64,000 nt of DNA from Paralvinella palmiformis (GCA_025642065.1 JAODUP010001052.1:26001-90000); one strand, 5' to 3'. Counted from the stretch's first letter, positions 41,526 to 53,019 are shown. A program made the numbers and translations. Notes: a model not told the origin generated them from the letters alone.

Positions 41526-42540
41526 TTGTTTGTATTATTTATGTATGTATGCATGTGCATGTATGTATACACTTTCTCGGAAGATTTCACTTTATTTCAT
41601 ATATATTTTAGAACAACATGAACATACTATAATTAATTTCTTACACTAACCCTATACTTGAACAACAAGTAACATTAGATGATTAATTTTCATCGTTAGG
41701 TTCAACACTATTATCTTTCTAGCACAGACACTAATTAGGAAGCATCAGGTGGAACAGGATAAAGGTGTTTTCTTTTTGTTTCAACTGCGCAAGTAGCTCG
41801 TAGATGATAGGGACATTGACCACTACACGTAAAGGAGCACCGCTGGAAAACGGACGTGGCAGAGGATGACTGTAAACAGCCATATTTCGCCAACGGAAAC
41901 GGACATGAACGGCCTTTGTCAAAAATTGTTTTAGGTGTTTAATACGAATGGAACTACCAAATGTTAGTTTGTGTTCCGACATATGTGGTACGTGGTGTGG
42001 CTTACCAAACAACTTATATATGATAAGAAAATACTATTTAAAGTCAAGGTACATATACCATATGACATTTATACAGTGTATTATAAGGATGTGATAAAAT
42101 CGAAAATGAAACTTTCATATGCATAAGAAAACACGAATAACTATGGGCTTTATAGAATTACCCTTGTGGCTTGTTTAACTTGGCAACATACGATACATCA
42201 TACTAATTATACATATTGAATTGATAAAGACGCTTTAAAATATCACAACTTGAAAACAAACAAAACGATACTCCTCCTCTTCATCATTTGAATACAAATA
42301 TACAAAAGTAGAAATAGAGATACATTCAAATGTAGATTTATTTCAATACAAATGCAGATACTTTAAAATGTAATAAACGAAACTGTTTACTTTTGTTGGT
42401 ATACTTGTTTTCACTCGCCCATTTTGTAATACTATTGGTAACTCTTATTATACCATCACATATCATCATCTAGCATAAGGAACATATCATCACATAAATG
42501 ATTCGAAATACAATCACATAGTATCATCGATATCATCCGA
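41526..42540. other. no assigned gene; one coding-looking minus-strand frame
   Basis: The minus-strand frame 41731-42012 (93 codons) contains a fairly balanced composition and an RPFSSGAPLRVVVNVP stretch that looks more protein-like than other frames here. I cannot assign it to a family, and no splice sites or neighbours support it. It could be a transposon scrap or a chance frame. Confidence 0.2.
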
Positions 42541-42745
42541 TATGAAAAATGCGTCGTCTCTTGAACGTTGTAAGTCTCTTCTAAAAACACACCTATTTAA
42601 GGTCGCTTTTACAGATAAATAATTATTATCTCTTAAATCATTACACGGTTTTACAGACACATTATTTGGGGTATTATTATATTACATATTATTTGTACAG
42701 CGCCTTTGAATGGCTCTTGCTAATAAGGGCGCTTTATTAAATATA

Positions 42746-42807
<62 letters not shown>
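42541..42807 (+). mobile_element. CR1/L2-type LINE 3' end with (ATT)n tail
   Basis: The C-terminus of the LINE protein (SLERCKSLLKTHLFKVAFTD, then stop, about 42560-42622) is followed by a 3' UTR. It ends GTACAGCGCCTTTGAATGGC ... AAGGGCGC ... TTATTAAATATAC and an ATT-repeat tail (42748-42807). The microsatellite tail is the normal 3' terminus of this LINE group. Related 3' ends lie at 15093-15172, 48112 (antisense) and 52709 (antisense). Confidence 0.85.
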
Positions 42808-42809
<2 letters not shown>

Positions 42810-42918
42810 CATTATGCCATCACTAATTACACCTTAGGGTGGTACAATTCTAAAAGTGTCGTTCGTTAGAAAACATCTATTTTGACAAAACATATTTCCA
42901 CCGTTGCTGAAACCTGTC

Positions 42919-43200
42919 TCCACCGGAGCAGATTATGTTGACGTTTATAAAACATTGGGAGGAAAACTGGACGAATAGTGGCTACATCTTAGAAATAGAT
43001 TAGCCTTGATAGAAGCTGATATTTGTGCAGAACAATGCTTGAACCAATTAGCCTTAAATTGTGCTCAATATTCTCTGGTATTTCAAAAAACGTGAAAACA
43101 ATAGGCTGGGAGTTGATACAGTTGAATTATCTGAATATAGCGTCTAAGATATTTTGAAAACCCAGTTAATGACAGCATTGTCAGAATATATGAGCTGTAG
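42919..43200 (+). pseudogene. possible Death-domain relic
   Basis: One frame (42919-43092) reads 57 codons with a single internal stop and contains VDVYKTLGGKLDE, WLHLRNRLALIEADICAEQ and AQYSL. This follows the Death-fold pattern: hydrophobic helix, LG, then W-x-x-L...LgL-x-x-x-DI, then a later aromatic/leucine helix. A +1 shift (from 43091) continues with RENNRLGVDTVELSEYSV, which fits the last helix after the family's W-x-x-x motif. Death domains mediate signalling-complex assembly in apoptosis and innate immunity and are greatly expanded in some invertebrates. The stop and frameshift suggest a pseudogene or a transposon-carried fragment. No neighbouring domain supports it. Confidence 0.3.
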
Positions 43201-44779
43201 TAAATATTAAGTAAATGAATTATGTATGGTAAAAGGTCACTATTTTTCAAAATCATTTGCAAAACCTTTTATCATAATACAGTTATATTTCAATCACTAG
43301 AGTTTCTATTCTTCCGAATGAATGACTATATGATGCTTCTACCTGATCCAGCCGTCTCTGCTGGAGATTGGTTCTTACAACAATCAACTAGCACTATAAG
43401 TAAAATCTTTGCAATATCATTTGTAATTCATGATAGAAAACTGGGAAAGAGCAGAGGAAACATCAATCAATGTATTTTATTTCCGCTAGAAACTAAATGT
43501 AATGTCTTAGACTCGTTTTGAAATGTGTTACATATATTTGTGGAATTATAGCAATTCTCGCCATCTACATATTGTTCCAGAGTATCAAACCCAGCATACC
43601 ATTTTCTGAAGATGAGGTAGATTTGTTCTTCAAATTTAGACCATTTCATGATTATTCCAGCGATGAGTACTAAGTAGTGGCGAGTACAAATCAATACGGG
43701 TCATTGGCCTATTGGCAACAGCGACACGTAAACAAACAAGACTCGCTCTTGACAATAAATGAAGTGAAACTCACGATTCACTTCGAAAAAAACCTTTAAA
43801 TTAATTTAAAAGATTCGCAAATAACATGATTGCCTCTTCAGCAACATGTAATATCCTCTTCACCTCTGACAATTTGATAGCCGAATACTGGTGTCAGACA
43901 AAGTATTGCTATCTGACGAGTGTTGCTATCTGACGAGTGTTGCTATCAGGCGAGGGTTGCTAACAGAGATGTCTTTAGAGCCTAGTCTATATTCCTGTAT
44001 GTAGTAACCGCGTTAATGAAAACAAAACAAATAACTATTCAATACTAATGACATATTTGATAGTTGGAGTAAGTAGGAATGACGGCATTAGACGCATATA
44101 TTATGTCACAATGTTTACATTCATGTGCTATGACGGTGTAATGAAGGATTTCCTAATGGTGGAAATCATGCATAGCTAAATACCTTAGAGTGCATTCAAA
44201 CCTTATCCAAATATCGGAAACAGAAACTCATAGTGTGCATTATTTATGTATACCTCTCTAAGCCTTTATTTGAAAGAATGCCTCAATCCCAGTTTAGGAC
44301 AAGCTGTTAATATGATTCAATGGGATAGGGTAAGAGTCAGAGGTTGCCTAGACTAATCTAGGGATTTCGTTGATATTTTTAAATATCTAAATATAGATTG
44401 TTATTGGGTAGTTAGAAATGACTGTTGTTTTAATACAATATGGTTGCTCAATCCAATTTTTCAACATTACCAATACTTATTTAAACCAAATATTTAATAC
44501 TTGTACCTCATGTGAATAAGTAGACAAATGTGGAGTCATTGTGTGAGTCGTTGTGTGAGTCGGTGAGTCAGTCAGTGAGTGGATTCGTTGGGTGTAATGA
44601 TAGATCAATAAACTTCATCTTTTATATATGCACAAACCTCATGTGCTCGTGCGTTCTGATGTCGGTTTCAAAATACATATTCCGACGTCAGAGAGAATGG
44701 ATTTTCCTCAATTACAACTTCCGTAAACCTAGTATTGAGCGTCAACGGTACAGTGCCTGTTCTGTTTCCAGACTTATCT
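43201..44779. other. no recognisable gene; 17-bp tandem repeat
   Basis: A 17-bp unit (TATTGCTATCTGACGAG and variants) is repeated about 3.5 times at 43904-43969. Short GTGAGTC repeats occur at 44540-44580. Frames at 43222-43521 and 43467-43694 (opposite strands) are unassigned. Confidence 0.5.
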
Positions 44780-44882
44780 TTACATTTACGTGTGTACGTG
44801 TTTATATGTGTATATACCTGTTTGTGTTTACGTGCATGTATGTGTATGCATGTTTCTGTGTGTTTGTGTTTGTGTGTGTATG

Positions 44883-44917
<35 letters not shown>

Positions 44918-45136
44918 GAGGTGTGTGTATGTGTACTTGTCTGTATGGACTTGTGTGTGTGTGTGTGTGCACGCGCTCGTGTGTACGTGAACGTGTATAC
45001 GTACATACTTACATAACTGTGTGTATGTGTACGTGTGCAGGCGTGTCTGCACGTATGTACGCGAATATATGTGTGCGTGTGTGTGGGTCCGCGCGAGTGT
45101 GCACGCGCGTATGTACATGTGTGTATGCGTGATTTA

Positions 45137-45138
<2 letters not shown>
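44780..45138. repeat. long GT-rich low-complexity tract
   Basis: About 360 bp of GTGT/GTAT with CG-containing interruptions (GCGCGAGTG, CACGCGCG). It generates long frames on both strands that are not genes. It adjoins the left end of the composite element. Confidence 0.9.
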
Positions 45139-45192
<54 letters not shown>

Positions 45193-45194
<2 letters not shown>

Positions 45195-45579
45195 TAGCAC
45201 TGGCTCAGAACATCAACACCTATACATCCTGTAAACATAGTTCAATTTAAGCATACAAAAACCTACACATATACCCATCTATACATGCTTAAGCCTATAT
45301 ATGACTGGGCTACTATTCAGATTGTTTAAACACCATTTGACACCGCAGCTCGCAGTTAGCAACACTTGCATGTGGTACAATAGTTGTTTAGCATATATAC
45401 AATATAACTAATTTGACATCATACGTTACATTTAGCAGTAATTTCTTGTGGCTCAAGGGTAACCTATACATAAAACGTTTCGTCAACACAGATGCTGTTC
45501 TCGGCTCCATTCTGGGTTCAAGTAGCTAAAGAAATCCTACCTATATGTGCCGTACGAACCCTACGGGTCCAGTGCTACC
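45193..45579. repeat. segment I with 11-bp terminal inverted repeats
   Basis: GGTAGCACTGG at 45193-45203 and its exact complement CCAGTGCTACC at 45569-45579 bracket about 387 bp. In copy 2 the equivalents lie at about 54261-54270 (one base deleted) and 53887-53897. Segment I could once have been a MITE-like element; no clear target-site duplication is visible because AT arrays adjoin it. Confidence 0.45.
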
Positions 45580-45603
45580 AAGGTGTCTGGTCAGGGAGAA
45601 ACG

Positions 45604-45645
<42 letters not shown>

Positions 45646-45858
45646 GCTCTTGGCGCACCTACCAATTCAGTTGAGCGCAATGAACACTTGTGTCAAGTAC
45701 ACTACCTGTATATGGAAGCAGCGAAGTAACCGAAATACAAATAAAGTAGCAATATCGCACAATAGAGTATAACTGGATTAGAACAAAATGTCGCCTCAAT
45801 TCTAACTAAATACTATGATTTCCTTAAACCTAACAGCCAATCCTCGTACGAACGTTTA

Positions 45859-46320
45859 TCTACGCCTAAATAATGACGTTTAGTATATGTTTTTATATCC
45901 ACGCCTAATTATAGACGTTTAGTATATGTTTTTATATCCACGCCTAAATAATGACGTTTAGTATATGTTTTTATATCCACGCCTAATTATAGACGTTTAG
46001 TATATGTTTTATATCCACGCCTAATTATAGATGTTTAGTATATGTTTTTATATCCACGCCTAAATAATGACGTTTAGTATATGTTTTTATATCCACGCCT
46101 AATTATAGACGTTTAGTATATGTTTTTATATCCACGCCTAATTATAGACGTTTAGTATATGTTTTTATATCCACGCCTAATTATAGACGTTTAGTATATG
46201 TTTTTATATCCACGCCTAATTATAGACGTTTAGTATATGTTTTTATATCCACGCCTAATTATAGACGTTTAGTATATGTTTTTATATCCACGCCTAATTA
46301 TAGACGTTTTTAGGTGTGGA
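45859..46320 (+). repeat. 39-bp VNTR, 12 units, hairpin-capped
   Basis: Units start TCCACGCCTA and recur every 39 bp from 45859 to 46287 (one spacing is 38). Two variants alternate near the left end: one with AAATAATGACG after the first 8-9 bases (units 1, 3 and 6) and one with ATTATAGACG (most others). The last unit runs into TAGGTGTGGA (46311-46320), which pairs with the unit start (46287-46296) with one G-T wobble, making a hairpin at the array edge. The inverted copy has 8 units. Confidence 0.9.
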
Positions 46321-46575
46321 CTGGTATAAATTAAAGTCCATGTACGTGATATATTCCAGCTATCATCGAAAACTCTGGATTTGAGGTAGATATCCTATAT
46401 TGCAAATGACATGTGGGATTAAAAAAAGCTATATATTCAACACATTTTCCATATGAGTGTAACCTATTACTCACAATATTTGAAGAAAAGAAACCTCTGC
46501 TTGCAGTAACCAAGTAGATTTCCGCAGTAGAAATACACTCTTCCGGGATTATAACAGTATAAAACATTCATATTT

Positions 46576-46639
<64 letters not shown>

Positions 46640-46823
46640 GGGGGGCCTCTGGGGCTAGCGGTAGCGTGTTGGACTACAGATCACTACCACCCGTGTTCAA
46701 ATCTCGGCGTGGGCATATCTGAAGGTTGTTTCGTCTTTGACTTCGCCTCATTACCTTTGGAAGTCGCTCGGCTCATTTAGCCTACCTTGTGCACAAAAGT
46801 GGCCGTAAAACATCAATCATCAT
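46640..46823 (+). mobile_element. SINE copy C (3' part of the composite)
   Basis: It has the same head, body and ATC tail as copy A, but the B box is changed (GTTCAAATC for GTTCGAATC) and it has GTGTTGGACTACAGATC where A has GTGCTGGACCACGGATC. These differences are shared with copy D at 52777-52965. Copy C also has a damaged A box (GGGGCTAGCGG). Confidence 0.85.
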
Positions 46824-47179
46824 ATATATCACAATGGGGTATCACTACCCACTGTCTCTGACTCACGACAGTAATTGTGCTTTATTAACATCACAATATT
46901 GTTATTAATATGATTGTAAATAATATGACTTCGTCTATTACCATTACAGCTAAGTGTATAATCAACAATAATGGCTAGACATTATGTTTATCACTGTTAT
47001 TGTTGTTATTGTTGTTACTGGTGTTTTATCTTCTTTATACGACCATCTCTGGTGGTAGTAGACTGATTTGATCCAGATTACGCCTGATGACTTAGAAAAA
47101 AGAATCTTAGAAATGGCAGCCATAAGAGTGGTTAGTAAAGTAATAACTTCTACAGTAATAATGCTAATAGAATTGATAG

Positions 47180-47324
47180 TATTAATGAAAGAAGTAGTAG
47201 CAGAAGTAGTAGTCGAAGCAATAGTAGTAGTAGTAGTAGTGGTGTTAGTAGTAGTAGTTGAAGCAATACTACTACTACTAATAATAATAATAATAGTAGT
47301 AGTAGTAGTAATAATAGTTGAAGC

Positions 47325-47397
<73 letters not shown>

Positions 47398-47513
47398 GTA
47401 ATAGTAATGGTAGTGGTGGTAGTAGAAGTAGTAGGTGTAGTAGTAGTTGAAGCAATAACAATAATAATAATAATAATAATAATAATAGTAGTAGTAGTAG
47501 TAATAGTTGAAGC

Positions 47514-47586
<73 letters not shown>

Positions 47587-47590
47587 GTAG
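47180..47590. repeat. trinucleotide (AGT)n/(AAT)n block with higher-order units
   Basis: Alternating AGT and AAT arrays are separated by a recurring GTTGAAGCAATA linker at 47257, 47317, 47446 and 47506 (and GTCGAAGCAATA at 47212). This makes a higher-order repeat. Frames of over 200 codons on both strands are products of this repeat, not genes. Confidence 0.9.
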
Positions 47591-48111
47591 TAGTAGTATT
47601 AATAGTACTCATTGTGGTAGCAGTAGTGGTAGTTGTTATAATAAACGATCAACGCAATAAAGTATTTTGTATTCCCAATCAATTTAAAGTTGGATCAATT
47701 GCAGCTAACAAGCTATATGTAATAGAGCACATCACTAGCCACAATGTGTCAATTTTAATTCTTAATAAAGTATCAGTTGGTGTTATATTATGTGAACATG
47801 CGTATTTACATATGAATACTTTAGAATAATTAAGCCAGTTGAGTTAATTCGACTGACACGGGAGAAGCTTGGACAAGTGAGGCAGACAGCCAGGGAGATC
47901 GGGTAACAAATAAGGTGTACAATATAGAGGCATGGATAGAGAGATAAAACGAAAAGTATCACGAAATATGTCGCAGAATGACAGATAGTCAGTCACATAA
48001 TCAAATAGCAAATATAACAGGAAGACATATTGGCATAGGAGAAGGGTGTTATTTGTCTACGTCACCGTGTCTGTCTTACGCGTGTTAAATATTGGGTTAA
48101 TTAATAAAGCT

Positions 48112-48745
48112 TTAATAATAATAATAATAATAATAATGTACATTTAATAAAGCGCCTTTACTAGCAGGAGTCATTCAAATATGCTGTACAAATAATATGT
48201 AATATAATAATACCCCAAATAATGTCTGTAAAAACCCTATAAGAGGTTTAAAAGATAATTACTATTTATCTGTGAAAGCGACCTTGAACAGGTGTGTTTT
48301 TAGAACGGATCTAATATATTGAAGAGACGATGCATTTCTAATATCTGCCGGCAACTTGTTCCACAAAGTGGGGGCTGCAACACTATCACACATAATTATC
48401 GTATGACTTGAGCCGAGCCACAGGCGCATGCAATATCATCTGACAAAATCAGGTATGCCATATAGCAGTGATTTACTACTGTAGTCCATAGGATATGTAA
48501 CAAAGGCATGGACTAAAGTTACAAGTGCTTCTTGTATCACGAATGATTTTAAACAGTGGTTGTTCTTAAGGTGGGAGTAGACAGCCCGGCATACTGACGT
48601 GGCATGTTAAGACATGTTAATACATTTATTAAATATGCCTCTCAAACATTTTACTTACTTATTAGGGGTAATCGAAGATGCGCCCTCCTGTAATGCTGGC
48701 GTTTGTAGGGATTTAACACAATGTGGTGATGCCAAATATATATTA
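48112..48745 (-). mobile_element. CR1/L2-type LINE 3' portion, antisense
   Basis: Minus-strand reading gives: a CRAVYSHLKNNHCLKSF block, EALVTLVHAFVTYPMDYS, LLYGIPDFV, then VAAPTLWNKLPADIRNASSL and LKTHLFKVAFTDK before a stop (about 48258). This is the standard C-terminal order of CR1/L2 LINE proteins. The 3' UTR and an ATT tail (seen as AAT repeats at 48115-48137) follow. The internal NRLQ-type block is missing, so there is a deletion near 48440. It is a better-preserved relative of the 3' end at 42541-42807. Confidence 0.85.
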
Positions 48746-50548
48746 AATTAAATTTAAGCTTTCTGTGTGGTGGGTATTAACAATTATATCAGCCTCAGTA
48801 TTGTTTAGCTATGTATGCATATACTCGGAGAAGTTATTGAATTGTCGAGTAAATATGGCACCCGTGCTACTGTCGTAATGATCTTTATGGCAAAGACATA
48901 AACATGCAAAAACACATACAGTGGGGGGACTGAAAAATTAATTATCACTAAAGAGATAAACGAAACATTTACTGTAAACAGGAAATTTAATTCCCTGAAA
49001 GATCTATTGTGTAGTAATTGCTGATGAGATTAAGTATACAATTTATCTACAGATGCCAAAAGGCTAACCATATAATATGTAGTCAGTAAAAAGCCTACAT
49101 CAAATGTAATATGGTGCTTGTTATCACAAAGACATAAACTTGACCAGTATATATGCATTTGACATATGGCTCCTAAGCTAATATACTTTACTACACATCT
49201 GTTATATTAAAAACATTTTTAAAGTAAGGTAGTACAATACGTAAAGGTGCTAAGCTAAACCCGGAGGGTGATTAGGAAATGAAATGTTAGAATTGCTTTT
49301 ATTTCTCCATTTGTTCAGCACACTAAAAGAAAATATTCAATAGTGTAAGTGGCTCCTATAGAGACACCTTTTTTTCTCAAGTATTTTTCGTCAGATTTAG
49401 AGATCGCTACGGTAGCGTTCGGTTTACATCCGAATTTTACCGGTATTGTGAAATGTCTTCATCGGGATTGACTCGTCGGCGTTATCCCCCAGGTATATCC
49501 CGCGGCAAGGCTAGCCAAAGAAGTAATTCGAGTTAGATTAAAAAAATCTGAAATTAAGCAAACATCAACAAATACAAAGTAATAATTCAGGCTCACTTTG
49601 ACCAAAGTCTTGATAGATTAATGATATTGTATCAGGTAAATATAAAGATTTTAATAATATTGATCTTAGGTAGTCGGGAGTGATAATGAAAGGTTTTAAA
49701 AACAAAATGATTTTGTCTTAAGGGATTTTGTCTATAAGAACCAGTCCCTTTAGACATGTCAACGTCTAACTTCTACTGCCAACTGCTAAACAATGCACCT
49801 ATACCTATCATATACAGGTGATTAGATGATTATTTATTTAGTTTATTACATGAACACCTATTTCAGATTGGTTTTCAACTCCTTATTGACATATTGTATT
49901 TCTCAATTGTTCATACCATTCGTCGTAGATTCCTTTCTTTTGTCTGAAGAATGTACTTATCCATTACTAAAGAATTTAAGAAATAACAAATAAAAACGGG
50001 TTTTGTATTTCCATTCCCTGAAATCCAGCTCGAGTAGGTTATGATGCTTGATGATGATGATGATGATGACTCAGGTATGTCACATATTTCTCATATCCCA
50101 ATGGCTTTGGCCTGGAAATATATTCACGTTCACGTATAGCCTATATATCGTCGACAGAATAGTCTCGGTATGAATAGCTCTTCGTGTAATATCGACGGTC
50201 GTCCCATTAACGCCATGACAAACGAGACGTTAGGTTTATGGAATCAGCGAAAACCAAGGCAGCAGAAGAACAAATGGGAATATGATATATGATAAACGTC
50301 CCTGTTTATACATAGAACAAATGGCTAAATAAGTAGATACACAGTGACACCTTTTTTATCTCAGGTTTTATTGAAGGTTACAAATGCAAAATTGAAGGTT
50401 ATGTTGATGTCCAATCAAAAGGTAATTGACATCCCAATACAGCAATGGTCAATGTATCTTCAATTCGGTTAGATGACGTAGAGCAACAAACAAATTTGTT
50501 TTGGATAAAATAACTTAGCTTCATTTGGAAGTCAGCTTGCACGTAGAG
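48746..50548. other. AT-rich sequence; one CpG-rich candidate exon
   Basis: It is mostly unassigned. The CpG-rich patch at 49395-49505 is listed separately. A short GAT repeat lies at 50050-50069. The minus frame 50399-50662 is unassigned. Confidence 0.45.
49453..49492 (+). CDS. candidate short first coding exon (13 codons plus one base)
   Basis: An ATG at 49453 opens MSSSGLTRRRYPP, followed by a donor-like CAG|GTATAT with GT at 49493-49494. The surrounding 110 bp (49395-49505) is the most CpG-dense stretch in this part of the window, with about a dozen CpGs in otherwise AT-rich DNA, as expected of a CpG-rich promoter and first exon. Without splicing, the frame stops after 27 codons (49534-49536). 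No partner exon was recognised, so a chance frame in an unmethylated patch is quite possible. Confidence 0.25.
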
Positions 50549-50810
50549 TATTAAAATAGTTGATATTAACCATGCCGTTGATAACGGTCTACCTAAATAA
50601 TAAACTAAAGCTATTGGCATTAAATGAGGTTTTAAAAAATCCAACAAAAATGTTTCCCCCAAAAAATTTTTTTTTAAACAAAAATAAAATTTTTAACTTC
50701 AATTGTATTTAAAATTTGTTGATATTAACCATGCCTTATAAGGTCTACCTAAATAAATAAATAAATATTATTAAATAGGTTTTAAAAATGCCATCAAACT
50801 AACACAAAAT
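50549..50810 (+). repeat. imperfect tandem duplication
   Basis: A block containing GTTGATATTAACCATGCC and GGTCTACCTAAATAA at about 50559-50605 recurs at about 50717-50757, followed in both by AGGTTTTAAAAA-type sequence. A low-complexity A/T stretch (50655-50700) lies between them. Confidence 0.7.
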
Positions 50811-50906
50811 GTGACCTGGCCAACATACAATAGCACATTCTTTTTATATAACAAATAAATTAATTAATAATTCATATCTAGCAACAAATTGCGCAAATAA
50901 AACATG

Positions 50907-50910
<4 letters not shown>

Positions 50911-50991
<81 letters not shown>

Positions 50992-51132
50992 ATCTTATAA
51001 CTAATTTCAATTACATTATTGTCTCCAGAAAGCCCGAAATTGTACATTTTCAATTTTAAATAGTTATAATAATCATTAATAAATTACATTAATAAATTTC
51101 ATCTGCCAATGGACGGTTGACTGAGACAATAA

Positions 51133-51188
<56 letters not shown>

Positions 51189-51404
51189 ATATATATATAT
51201 ATTCATATATATTATATATGAGTGGAGTTACTTTCAATTTGTACATGCATTAGTCTCCAGGAAAACAGACAAACGTTCTGAACATAATATCATTTATTTT
51301 ATAGGAAATCCCTATGATAGTGCATTTTAATTTATATTTCTGAAACTCCTCTGTGTGTGTGTCGCGCGTGGTGCGTGTCTGTGTATTTTGTATGTGTGTA
51401 TATG

Positions 51405-51468
<64 letters not shown>
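50911..51468. repeat. three (AT)n arrays in 560 bp
   Basis: AT arrays at 50911-50989, 51139-51185 (with a degenerate extension to 51220) and 51405-51468. The last is preceded by a GT-rich stretch. Confidence 0.95.
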
Positions 51469-51471
<3 letters not shown>

Positions 51472-52708
51472 AGTTTTAAGATTTTAATTGGATCGGATTA
51501 CTAGACATAATTTAATTTACTGATCTTCTTCAACTGTTAGAGAATAGCTATGCAAGTTTTAGATATTACATATTATTTCGTTCTCAGGTTGATTGGAAAA
51601 ACTGTTATATCTAGCTTCGTTATCACATAGCCACATAATAATAAGGCTCAAAATATGACAAATATCGTAATAATACTTATGTAGGTATAGATAGTGTTTG
51701 TAGATACCAAAGTAAATATCCAACTCACTATCAATCTGTTTTTAAATGTCCAGCAATACAGCTACAAAAGCCATTACAACTAATAACAATATTACTTATG
51801 TTATGGATACCGCTACAAATATTAATTAAACCTGTTTTCAGAATCCTTTTAATAACAATTGTCTCCCTAAAGAGTTGTTGGTCACATAAATGGCTAAGTT
51901 CTCGAACAAAATAAGTATTTTTTAATGTGTTTTATACTATTTCGCCTATTTGTTTTGATAGATATAGATAAAGACGGACATTCCCAGACAGACGTTATTA
52001 ATTGACATACACCATTTCATTAAGTTACACATATCGACGTGATGTTGTTCGCATGAAAACAATATAATATCAATTTATCACTGACAGAAAAACAATGATA
52101 TCTCTATAGATTGAAAAGCTTTCTAGACCCATTTTCTTGTGATCGTTAGAGCCCCCTTGTTCTTCTCCCTGTTGCCATATGCCAAGTAAAATGGAAACAT
52201 ATACAAAGGAAACAAAGTTTGAAACGACACACTTAACATATGCTAATTACTCTACTCTTAGGTAAACCTAATTTAGTCGGCTAAGGTGTTTCACATATGA
52301 CATCAACCTCGAAATCGTCATCATAATTTTGCAATCGTCCGCAGGAAAGTTAATGCCTGAACGGAAGATTATAAAGTAGTATTATAAATGTCATTGATTT
52401 TAGTTTTCTTGGCGTTCTCAACCGAATCTGGTTGTGAGGATGAAGGTAATTTATTACAACGTTTTAAATGGCTTTTTATTCGGTAAAATTAATTGTATAA
52501 TCATCTAACCTATACATTTAAATCATTCTAGAGTCAGTTTATTGGTCAATTGATTCAATTTTGTCACACTCGGAAAGACATTATTTAGTCTTTCAATCGG
52601 AAACACATTAATCCTGCATGCTATGTAGCTCTTCCCCATCTGCCTAATCATCATCATCTTTATTATCGTCATCTTCCTTCCATCTCTGTAATTATTTCTT
52701 AACATGAT
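51469..52708. other. no recognisable gene
   Basis: AT-rich and free of simple arrays. The minus frame 52523-52705 is unassigned. Confidence 0.45.
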
Positions 52709-52776
52709 ACCCCAAATGAGATGTCTTTAAAACCTCAATAAGATATTTCAGTCGTCAACAATATTTATCGGTTAGA
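52709..52776 (-). mobile_element. LINE 3'-UTR fragment, antisense
   Basis: ATACCCCAAAT ... GTCTTTAAAACC ... ATATTTATCGG matches the 3' UTR seen at 48211-48275 and, in the other direction, at 42610-42690. It directly adjoins the tail of SINE copy D, so the SINE or composite lies inside or beside an older LINE piece. Confidence 0.5.
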
Positions 52777-52963
52777 GATGATGATTGATGTTTTACGGCT
52801 ACTTTTGTGCACAAGGTAGGCTAAATTGGCCGAGCGACTTCCAAAGGTAATGAGGCGAAGTCAAAGACGAAACAACCTTCAGATATGCCCACGCCGAGAT
52901 TTGAACACGGGTGGTAGTGATCTGTAGTCCAACACGCTACCGCTAGACCACAGAGGCGCCCCC

Positions 52964-52965
<2 letters not shown>
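52777..52965 (-). mobile_element. SINE copy D (3' part of the composite)
   Basis: Full-length SINE on the minus strand with an intact A-box-like TGGTCTAGCGG and the altered B box shared with copy C. The GAT-repeat tail is at 52777-52785 on the plus strand. A C run (52958-52965) adjoins the AT array. Confidence 0.85.

Positions 52966-53019
<54 letters not shown>

Larger units (their letters stand above)
45139..46823 (+). mobile_element. composite VNTR-SINE element, copy 1
   Basis: The order on the plus strand is: (AT)n 45139-45192; segment I 45193-45604; (AT)n 45605-45644; segment II 45645-45858; 39-bp VNTR of 12 units 45859-46313; segment III 46314-46577; (AT)n 46578-46636; tRNA-derived SINE 46640-46823. 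The whole series is present in inverted orientation at 52777-54344 with about 2% divergence in segment III. Beyond the left AT array and beyond the SINE tail the two loci share nothing I can see. It is non-coding as far as can be seen. The SINE at the 3' end would give a retrotransposition-competent tail if the unit moves as one. A segmental inverted duplication is the alternative. Confidence 0.75.

Noticed and set aside
41731..42012. 93-codon minus-strand frame as a real exon
   Set aside because: The composition is protein-like, but I found no convincing splice sites, partner exon or family match.
43222..43521. 99-codon plus-strand frame after the Death-domain-like relic
   Set aside because: It could have been a continuation of that gene, but it shows no domain motif and overlaps an equally open minus-strand frame.
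44500..45140. CRISPR-like or satellite array
   Set aside because: The repetition is simple dinucleotide sequence without spacers, and the genome is animal-like. The only regular long-period array is the 39-bp VNTR, which has no spacers.
44530..45250. Long Cys/Val/His/Thr-rich frames on both strands
   Set aside because: They come from the GT-rich tract and the adjoining AT array; no complexity beyond the repeat.
46331..46567. A 78-codon open frame present in both composite copies (also 53034-53270)
   Set aside because: Of the five nucleotide differences between copies, four change an amino acid and one is silent, so there is no sign of selection on a protein. The frame survives because the copies are young.
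46640..46715. A genuine tRNA gene
   Set aside because: The tRNA-like head is part of a repeated SINE with a common body and tail, its boxes are mutated, and no clear anticodon stem could be supported.
47068..47829. Frames of over 200 codons rich in Ile, Val, Leu or Thr on both strands
   Set aside because: They are translations of trinucleotide repeats and continue in all frames.
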